From Pegea sp. RAD2-039 (lineage: Eukaryota > Chordata > Thaliacea > Salpida > Salpidae): 64,000 bases of DNA. This document shows positions 1 to 10,028 of the stretch, piece by piece. The stretch covers positions 434,001 to 498,000 of the forward strand of contig JAQGEQ010000043.1 of assembly GCA_034620365.1 (NCBI GenBank). The letters run 5' to 3'. Numbering within the stretch: the stretch's first letter is position 1; every line of letters starts with the position of its first letter. The position numbers and the translations under genes are program-made. The notes under the pieces were generated by a model that made no database searches, had not been told where the DNA came from, and saw only the letters and a list, made by a program, of their open reading frames with translations.

Positions 1-3000
1 TCGAAATAGGCTGAGCCAACATCAGTATATCCTAATGTTTGATGAATTATATTTCCTCCTATTGATTGACAATAAATTTGTGAATTCACAAAGTTGTCTT
101 TAGTTGGTATAGCAAGAAACTCATATGAGACGTTACATTTTCTGCTATCAGACCACTCTGTGAAGAAGAAAAGTTTATAAAATCTAGAAATCTGATGATG
201 TTCACTGTAAAAGTGCTAAATTATTGCAGTGATGCAAGCACTCCATAACTCTGTTAATGATAAGACTCAACTAATCAAAAATCAACTTCAGTAGAATTAA
301 AAAAAATTTGATACACCTCTAAATAAAATTAATAATCACTTAATAATTTAAAAATCATTAATTCAAACGGATTAAACTTCTTGATAATTAAGCTTGCATT
401 GTTTTTATGTAATATATCTGTAATTTAATTCTATTTATAAAATTTAATGTTTATAGTCTGAAAACAAAGTTAGTTGCAGTTTACTGCATATTAAAGCAGA
501 GTAATCGAATAGATAGTAGACAAATATTCCTACTCTAATTTCTAAATTCAATTTCGAAGTATTTTAGGCTTTAAACATTTATTTTAGGGAATTTTTGATT
601 AAGGTATTTTGAAATATACTTCATTTTATCGCTATATTATTTTCTATTATCTTAACCTGCTGTGGTTCAAGTGTAATTAATATTACTTAAATAAAACTTT
701 CTACTAAATTTTGAGGATTTTGTTTATTGAATGCAAGCTTATGTTAAAAGTATTTTTATAGCAAATGTTAAATGTTTTTTGATAATTTAAACAACAACAG
801 ATACATTTTACTTCTTATAATTCAATTCTTATAATCCTCGGTTAGATAAACAAGGCTTTTGATTTTTTGATATAGATGGTTTAAATTTACAACTAGAAGT
901 TTGTTTATCAAAAAACATGTTGATAAAAAGTTTCATATTGTAGATACGAATGCATAAAAAATAATATTAGTTGAGAAATTTTAATTCGTATAAAAAAATC
1001 TCATGTTAAAAAAATGCCTAAAACACAACGAGGAACAACAGTAGAATTCCAACTACCATCATCTTGACAAGCTAATGTAAAATCATCCCCTTCAGCTTCA
1101 ACATAAGACTCATCACACACATAATCAATAATTGTTCCAAGCAAATATCTTCCATCTTCAAGTTCTGTTCGAGGAACAATTTTTCCATTTGCAGTATTAT
1201 AGAGCGAAGGGCATTCTAGTTGACAAAAGTAAAATTTATTTATAACTGATTAATCACTAAATCAATATTTACTTAGACTTTTTATAGATAATCAAATGAA
1301 AACAAGTATTTTTTAAATAATTTTAGTATTTTTGAAATAATTTCTAGTTTATAACGAAAAATAAAAATATTTTCTGAGACGTTTTAGCTTATTAATTTGC
1401 AGCAGCTCGTTGCTCATGTGTACCAAGACAATATTTACTTTAAGTGTTTTAAGCAAAGTCTTATACAATTTTATTTAGTATGTGAACAAAACATGATTAT
1501 TTAAAATTTAATAATTATTAAAACATAAGAAACACCTTAGTAGCAAAATTAACAGATTATGTTTTATTGTTTAAAACTGTAAATTTGTAATTACCACAGT
1601 TTTCAGCATTAATTTTGCTGAAGAAAATATCATCAACAGAAACATTAGTGGATGATTCTTCTGAGCGATCAACTGTAAATGCTAATTGATATGTTTCACG
1701 TGTGTTCATATAAAAAACCTTGTCTTGTAACCAAGTACCAGCTGATACTCTTGTATTTGACCATATCTGCCAAAATCACTTAAATATCATTTTTCGTATT
1801 TTGAGTTTGATTTACTTTTTTTTCATCTCCAGTGCTTATGCTTTTAGCAGTAAAAGACAACTTTGCAACGCTTAATCCAAATGATTTATATTTGAATTGC
1901 ATACAAATACAATATTCTGAGGATGGAGGTAAAAGTTGAACTGAAGCTAGTCGTGAAGATATTTTTGAACTTGATTTTGCCTCATCAAAATGCATATAGC
2001 GATCTAAATGACAAATATTCAATTATATAATTTGATAAATATCAATATTATCTTTTTTTTACTTTTATAAGCATTTGTAGAAACTTCAACAGTGTTATTC
2101 GTGGCATAATTGCAAACAAACCAGTCGGGTATTTCAGTTTTATTCCGAACCTTCATCGTTATCATCGCCCAGCTTGATCTAAATTCTAAGAGAGATAATC
2201 AAAACTAGTTAGAAATACAACAATTAGTGTTGACGTTATACCTTAAAAATTTATATAACTCGTTATAGATAGAGTTAAGACTTAAAACCTACTATTTAAT
2301 GTGTTTGTTAAAACGCATAAATTTACCAGGAAAAAGTGGGCATTCTTCCGTATCTCCAGCTCCTAATGCAGTAAATTGTTCCACATACAAACTGGATGCT
2401 GAAAGACGTTCATGTGCAGTTGCGTCTTTAATAGCTATCAACACAATAGATCCATAGCTGACATTATTCATCAAATATGAAAGCATATTATCGACCTTTT
2501 GGTAAAGAAAATAAACTTATACTTCAAGCATTATTTAAAAATCTAATTATAAAGCAAACTTTTGCTTTAAGTCAAACTAGGAAATAGTTGAAAAAAGCTT
2601 TAGATAATTTTAATGAGCAAAAATAATTTGAACCTCTTCTGCATTTCCGAAAACATCAAACATTCTTTCAGTAAAAGTATTTGTTTCAGTCTTTATTTCA
2701 ACAATATGATGCCCTATTAGCACTGGACTAGCACTTAAACTGTAAGATATACTGTCCACTTCAATTTCAGTATATCTTCCAAGCTCATACCCAGCAGATA
2801 CAGCACGTAGTTGATAAGTTTCTATAATCAGTTTTTATTCTATTAACTTTGGAAGTACTAAGCATAGGATTAAAACAATTAAAATTTTACCATTTTTCAA
2901 AATCCAATCATTTTCAACATCACTTATCCAGTTGCAAAATTCAGTTTCAAAATTACAGTTCAGTGAAGTAATGTTAGATGTTACTAAAATACATTTATGA

Positions 3001-5847
3001 TTGAGTCATATAAAAGTTAAAAAAATTTATATAACGATCAATCTAAAAGCAAAGCGTAACTTCTACACATATCGTATTATTTAAACAGGTTTGCTATTAT
3101 TATTATAACTATTATAGCTATTAAGAAATTTAATATTTATTTTCAAAAATAAGTTTATTTAAACATTTATCAAACTAATTATATAAGTACATAAATACAA
3201 CTGACTAGTTACACATTGCGGCGTTGTATAGATAGAAGAGTTTATTTTTTCACTGCAGTTCCACTTTGATTTGTCAGGCGAAACAAACAACAGATCACCA
3301 TCACAAATGTAAGTCAAACTTGCTTCTGAACTAATGAAGTCGTTTTCCAAATTAGTATAAGCAATACTGATAGTTGAATTATTAACATCAGGTGCTGCCT
3401 CACAACTTGTTGGAATAGTTTCAGAGACACAAGTAATTGTTTTGATTTCACAAAGCCCAAAGTATTCTCTTGTACACTTTCGGTCATTCAACGTATTAAC
3501 ACCTCGGATTTCAACGCAACGTTCATTTCCATTCTCATTATTAGGCTCACCACTCGTCCAATTTAACAGTTGAGGTATATCTGAATTAGTGTAATCCCAT
3601 TTTGTATCATCAATAAATCTAAAGTCTCCTTCATATTTCAAATCAGTGATTCCAATTAAGAACTGGGTCTCCGAGCTTTCGTCTAGTTTTGAATATTCAT
3701 TGATGTCACTAAAATATAGTTAAATATGTTACAATTTTAAATTGAAATAAAATTACTAATGTTTGGAAATATATGTGTGTTAAGTACATATGCTACTAAT
3801 AGCTTAAGCTAAAACAGTTTATCCACAGAACCAAGTTTGATTTTCTTTCTTAACTATTAATTTAGTTCAAATAATTACAAAAATAATTGTACTAAACTAC
3901 AAAAGATTTGTTTAGGTGAAAAAAGCTAACTGAAACACTTTTTATTATAAAGTTGATCAGAAATTTCTTTCTATTTATCTTTATTACTAAGAAAGTCAGA
4001 CTAAAAAAGTTTTGAAAGAATTGCCAAGCAACTAACAGTTACCTAAAATAAGTTGAACCAACTTCATGAAATCCTAATGTTTGATGAATCAAATCACCAC
4101 CCATTAATTGACAAAGTTTTCTATTTTCGAAAAAGTTTGACTTCGTTGACGTTAGTTGAAATGTAAAAGAAGCATTACATTTCATAGCATCTGAGAATTC
4201 TGCAAAAGATTTAAACTACTAAAGAAATAGATGCAACTAAAAACAATTCACTAAAATTTTAATGACTTTTACTGAAAATTTTATGATTGAGTAACTTAAA
4301 ACTTGAAAACAAACAAGCTAAGTTACCAAGAATACAACGAGGAAGAGCAGTAGAATTCCAAGTACCATCTTCCTGACAAGCTTTTGTATAAATATCTCCT
4401 TCTTTTTTAAGATAATGCTCATTACAAACGTATTCAACAATTGTTCCAGATACATATCTACCGACAACTGGCTCATATATCGTAACAAGTTTTCCATTTG
4501 GAGTGTTGTAAATTGAAGAACACTCTTTAAGAAAATAGAATAGTAGGTCAATAACCAAGTTATTTTTAGAGTGTTTAAAGGAAATTGTTATTATACAAAA
4601 AATTACTAATCATTTTTTGCAAGGAAGAAATAACTACTACCTTTTAAGCATTTAGGTAAAACTGTGTTTGACCACAAGCCAGGAGATAAGCAAGTCCAAT
4701 GTATTTTATCTTCAGAAACCATTACGCTGCTTAAGTCACATGAGTATATGACTTCTAATTCAAGTGTCAACGTATCATTAATTACAATTTGATTTGTAAT
4801 ATTCTTAAAACCATTATCTAGATCAGGTGCTGGACTGCAAACTATGGAATAACTGTTATACATACTGTAGCAATATATTTATAACTTACTTGGATAACAG
4901 TTTCCAACTATACCTTTCCATTCTCCTGAACTATTGCAAGAAAGCGTGCTGTTTTCTTTAGGATACAATGCATACCCACTATCACAAGTATATTCTACCA
5001 TTGTGCCAGATAAATACATTGTCTCAAAAACTGCATAGGAAATTGAAAAGTTTCCATTTTTAAGCGACGGTGGACGATCACAGCCTGAATTTTCATAGGA
5101 AATTAGGATAAACAATGGAAAGTTTTAGTCCTTATTTTCATATTAGTTTGAGTTTTAATCAATTATCTTAGGAATAAATGAAACTTTACTTTTTAAGCTT
5201 AATAGTAATCAATTTTTTTTTTTTTTTTTATATTACCATATACTATCAAATAATTGTTAAAAGTAACATTTGTTTTTGAACTGTTTTAAATAATTGAAAA
5301 CATTGTTTAGAAAAAAAACTTATTGTTAAATAAAGTAATTTAGTTCGAAAATTTAATTTGTTAATCTTTTCCTTATCATTTTCAAAACTCTTCATTTTAA
5401 ATCTAAATTTGAAATAGTATTGTATCTAATTGATGCTTTTTACATTTTGTTAAATTTGTACAAATTCTTTACCTGGTAAACATACTGCAAGATGATCACT
5501 GTCTAGTGAAAAACTACCATTTGATAAACATTCCACCTGTAGATTGTTTTTAAATTCTCCAAATGCAATAAATCCTTTATTACACGAATAATTGTAGATT
5601 GATCCTGAGACTGCCTTAGAAGGTCCTGAATAAGATCCATTATTTATTTCAGGAGGAATGCCACATACTATATAGATTAAGATGTAAAATAGTTGTTATT
5701 CTATCATTGAAAACTTGATTTTATTATTCATAGAAAGTTGTTACCCTCTTTAAACATTTTATTAAAATCACATACAGAAGGTATTTTAAGGTACTCACAA
5801 ATGATGGCCGCCCATGTTACTCCAGCAAAAACGCAGGAAGAACACAT
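1..5847 (-). CDS. Secreted sushi/C-type lectin/MAM/ILEI mosaic protein (partial, 5' part)
   Basis: Exons in transcript order: 5799-5847, 5473-5667, 4890-5084, 4641-4841, 4327-4524, 4043-4199, 3191-3708, 2891-2983, 2634-2821, 2327-2495, 2063-2185, 1816-2003, 1595-1766, 1018-1215, 1-157. All join in phase and give about 933 residues before the window edge. The first exon encodes a hydrophobic signal peptide. Four sushi (CCP) domains follow, one per exon, each with four Cys and a late Trp. Then come a C-type lectin domain with FLIGI and GEPNN motifs, a fifth sushi, a MAM start (CNFETEFCNW), a MAM-end-like segment, an ILEI domain (GSIVLIAIKD, later SSWAMI), the middle and end of a MAM domain, a sixth sushi, and the first half of a second lectin domain. 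Domains of this kind sit outside the cell and bind glycans or proteins, so the role may be adhesion or defence; this is inference. The donor at 3190 and the GC donor at 1017 are the least certain borders. Confidence 0.85.
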
Positions 5848-6289
5848 TCTTGTCTAAAATATATTTTGTAGATTTAATCTCTGCATAATTTAAATTAAAC
5901 AATTCATTTAGAGTGACTTAAAATATAATATGCGACATTAATGGTTACGTAATAATGGTCATTCAAGCTCGTGATAGATTTAAACTTGATAGAACTTGTT
6001 TATCTAATTTTTCAACATTAAAATAAACTTTAATTTTGCAAAACAATTACAGGAAAATTTTCTATTTCAAATATTGAAAAACATTTTAATTTTTCGGTGA
6101 TTTTATTTGTAATCTTTTGAAATGTAATATTATTGAGTTATGTCTTTCACTTGGAAAATATAGTTTACAAGAAAACTTATAAAAGAAATTTGTTAATCTA
6201 TATAAAAATTCATATTAAGTTTTTCATTAGGGCAAGTGATAATTTTGTTAAAAGAATATCGTAATTTGATACCACACCTGAGTGGTTTA
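5848..6289. other. Intergenic, 5' flank of the lectin/sushi gene
   Basis: AT-rich sequence with no gene seen. The minus-strand bases just before the ATG at 5847 read TATTTTAG then ACAAGA, an acceptor-like signal, so the mRNA 5' end may come from a 5'-UTR intron or from spliced-leader addition. Confidence 0.5.
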
Positions 6290-6545
6290 TAAACTAATGT
6301 GAAATGCTTTGCTAAGAACTTTGATCAATTTGACAACTTGTTTGATTTAAAAGTTATTCATAGAACTTCAATGCCCTTAACAACTACAAACTCTGTTCAG
6401 AGGAACTATGCTTTGAGGACTATTGAAATGCCATGTGTTGCATCTTTTGCTTTCTGTATTTTTAACGTAATAGATATTATTTGTGAGAATGTGTGTTAGG
6501 TGCTCTCTTCAGGCACTTTCCTTCGCATTTATTGAAATAAATGAA
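6290..6545 (+). mobile_element. 3' fragment of a CR1/L2-like LINE (copy 3)
   Basis: The 3' half matches the 3' ends of the LINE copies near 58640-58762 and 45914-46030. The shared part includes a TTGTGAGAATGTGTGTTAG block, a short hairpin (GGTGC at 6499-6503 and GCACT at 6513-6517) and a CATTTATTGAAATAAAT tail. The 66-codon open frame at 6299-6499 looks like the C-terminal tail of the reverse transcriptase ORF (compare the HR..P....F..RTI pattern with copy 1 at about 58390-58480) joined to translated 3' UTR. The rest of the element is missing. The exact left border is uncertain. Confidence 0.7.
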
Positions 6546-9500
6546 GAATAATATATGAAATAATTAGAACAAATAGAAGGTGTGTAGCATAGCACAGTTC
6601 ACCATATCTTCTATTTTATAGCAGCTAGAGGTATTAAAATGTCCTAAAAGAGAACCCAGCCCAGTAATGATTTCTTTATTAACGTTTTTAAGTCACTTTT
6701 TTGTTCGTACGTATCTTAAGATGTTGACCTTCTTATTGGTTTTACTGTAGTACCTAAGGAAAGGGTTTTTATTGCTATTATTTTTATTTTTTCTTGAGAT
6801 ATGGGTGAGTAGTGTCACAATCTAGTGATTGCTTAGAGAGAAGCAACTTTATTTAATTAAACTCAGATAGAAAGTCTACAATCTGCTTCCCTCAATGACA
6901 CTTTCTCAAGTCACTGTGTCGTTTTACTGAGCAGCAGATAGAAAGAGTGGGAACGTCTATGATAGCGTAAATGATTTTTAAGAATAGCGTATACATCTTT
7001 AACAGTCTTATAGTGGTCTTATAATCGCGATTCTATTTATAGGACGCTCAGAGTTCAGATTCTGTATGAATCGTATTTGCCATGACGCAAAGATGATAGC
7101 AGGCACCTGGCAGCAATCGTTTACTGATCGATGTACCGCCATTTTACAATGTTATTATTTGAATTTTTTTTTTAAACCCTATTCCTTTTATTCTGTCTGA
7201 TGTGATCATATGAATTTGTTTCCACTATCACAAAGTAGAAGAAGGAATTCGAACCCACATGTGTAGAACAAACAATCGAATTAACTATTTGTATTCCAGG
7301 CTTAGATATTATAATAATATCACAAAATTTGAAGCCATAACATAATAAATAAATAAAGAATATTGGCCATTAAGTGTTTCTAAAATCAAAATGTTATTAA
7401 AAGCTAGTTTTTAAATTTATGTGTTTTTGGTTATTCTTTTTAGACAAATTAGAGCTAAAGTGAGAATGAATGAACAAAACTAATAATGAACTTTTATGGT
7501 GAGCAAGGTATACAGAATAATTTAAGGATTTAACTGATACAAGGTTAATGGTTAAAGTTTTAACTAGTCTGCCAAACAAGCTCTTGTTAAAATTATTTTT
7601 TTGATAATTCAAGAATTAATTTGATTATTTTTTTTGCTTCCTAATTAGAATGCTTAAGTATTTGTTTTTATTACCAAATTAAAAATGAGTTATTTCTTTA
7701 TGTCTATACTACCAAAGCTGTTAATTATTTTCAAAAGTGAAAAATGCAAGTTTCTTTGTACAATTTTGAAATCTGTCTTTATTCTGTTATTGTATTTCTA
7801 AAGTTGTTTTTTAAGTTCTCTGCTTTATATGAAAATCATAGGATTGTTGCTGCCAGCTTTTGAAAAGTTATCATATTTTATTAAGCTTTTAATTCTTCTT
7901 CAAATTGCAAACCAGCATCTTTCATTTTTAATTAATTTCAAATATAATGAATAAACAAGCTTTTATCAATAACGACTACAGACCTAAATAAGACATATAC
8001 AGACTTTTATTTTTACAAAAAATGCTGTTTACTTTGTCTGTTGAAGCTAACAAACTGTTTGTCAGTTTATAAACTTTTTTTAAATTAATTTTTGAGTAAG
8101 CTTTAAGTAATGGCAAAATAAGTAGAAGGCGTAGCAACTTTTTATTCACTTGAGATTTAACAAAAAAATTAATACAGCTCAGTCGTTAACTTAAATTGGT
8201 TTATTATTTAATCGTTTTAGTGACAAAATTGATGGTGTAAATTTTAATTTTTTGGTTTATCCTAATTTTTTAATGTAACAAAAGTCTGGTGCAGATTTTA
8301 AAATTACTAATAGCTAGTTACTATAGTTACAAATTTGTTGTTTATAATTAGTTCCATGATTTGCTTGGTCAGAGATCTAACCAAGGCATGTAACAGATAA
8401 TTTGTTTAGCTCACTTAGTTTTTAGCTTTTTTTATTGTCGAATTATTTTATATCTACTGTTATATTTAATATAGCTAAGTTGCTTAAAGTAATTTTTGTG
8501 AGTTAATAGCATATCTGCTCACAGGAAAATATTTTGCACAAGCATTGAAGAAGCTTCATTTATATAATAAGTGATTTTGGTAAAAGAATATTTGTATTTT
8601 GTGCTTTTTAATGAACTTTTCATTAGTTAGAAAAACCTTTAAGTACAACTCGCAGAAAGAGATAAACTATATATATAACTAAATATATTTCAACTATATT
8701 TTTCACAATTTATTTCTAAATTACATTTAGTAAAAGGTTTTGGGATTTTTGCCCTCTATCATACTCCAATATGTAACTACATTTTTACCATGACAGTCAG
8801 ATAAAATATTTTATCAATTTTACTTAGTTTTTGATAACTATTTTAAATTATTTTTAGCTTTTCAGTAATTTTTATACATTGCAAGTAGTTTTGATTTTTA
8901 AATTCATTTTTACATTGTAAAATTTTCAATTTTTCAATAATCTCTCGAATGGATTAATTTGGTTTTAATTTATAGTTAGTCTAATTATTACTCAATTATT
9001 TTGCTTGAGGTAGTTTAGCGCACGCTGCTTTCCACTATAATAATATCGAATGCTTGAAGGTAGTTTGTTAGCCAACATAAACTCTTTTCTGTCCTATAGT
9101 GGTGGTGGCGGAAAATAACATCTGAAAACCACCGTAATAATTTTGCCTATAGGCGTTTCGGGGTTAGGGTTTTTTCGCATCATGCGAAGATGACAGCGCA
9201 ACATCTCTCAACAAAAAATATTAGCTTCTTTGTTAGTTTAAGATTTTTGACCTCTAAGCTTTAAGTGCTTTCCAGCTGCAAACTTTTACCACAGATTGTG
9301 TCTTTTGGGTTTCTTTCAAGCTCTAAACTAGTTTAGTTCTGCATCCAAAAAAATTATCAGCTATTGATTTTGAGTCATATAATTCTCTTATCTTAACTGG
9401 TCTCAAATTAGCTTACTAAAAAATATAAAAGTTATCATAATAGTGACTTGGCTATTAACCAAACATTATTGATTGAAGTTAATGCATGCGCTTGTAAGTG

Positions 9501-10028
9501 AGTTTCATAAAAGTTTTGTAGATTATTTTGGTTTGAATAAAATAAAACTATTTATAGTTAGCATTTTTCTGAAAGAGTTTTGTTACAAACACTAGATTCT
9601 TCAGTTTTAAATTAAATGTACCAGTTTTAAATCTAACAACACTGGGAGCACCAACCTCTCAAAAACTTTTATTCTTGGTTAAAGATACTTTAAGCTTTAT
9701 AAACATTTGCTTATAATCGATATAGCATTATTTACTAACCATCATTATCGGCATAGGTTATTTTATTTGATGTCATCTAAGAGCTTAAATAAAGAAAGAT
9801 ATTCAGAGAAAATGTTTCGGTTTAAAAAAATATAAAAATCTTTATCGAAATTACATTCAAGAAAGGTTATTATTTCAATACCAACTGAATGTATAATTGT
9901 TATTAGATTTAAAAAATAAAATATTTTTATATAACTGTAAACTTAATTTAACTTTTTTTGATCAGGTGTTAGAAGTTTTATATTTTAGTTGCGTTGTTTT
10001 TTAAAGTTTTTTTTTTATTCAACAAGCA
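6546..10028. other. Intergenic, decayed repeats, cyclin A upstream region
   Basis: No convincing gene. About 6560-7300 is richer in G+C than its surroundings and looks like old repeat debris, including a tRNA-like B box near 7246-7257. About 9090-9210 holds a GC-richer patch with a GGGTTAGGGTT string and the inverted repeat TTCGCATCATGCGAA. The rest is featureless AT-rich sequence. Cyclin A regulatory elements would be expected here, but none was recognised. Confidence 0.4.
7217..7300 (-). repeat. Possible tRNA-derived SINE remnant
   Basis: On the minus strand the sequence GTTCTACACATGTGGGTTCGAATTCC resembles the anticodon-arm to T-arm half of a tRNA, with a Pol III B-box-like GGTTCGAATTCC (one base longer than consensus). 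A weak A-box-like stretch lies upstream (TAGTTAATTCGATTG). No cloverleaf can be closed and no target-site duplication was found, so this is a decayed fragment at best. Confidence 0.3.

Noticed and set aside
7397-7612. 71-codon minus-strand frame
   Set aside because: Low-complexity Asn/Ser/Leu sequence in AT-rich DNA without family resemblance.
9150-9175. Telomere repeat
   Set aside because: Only about two TTAGGG-like units are present, too few for an interstitial telomere array.
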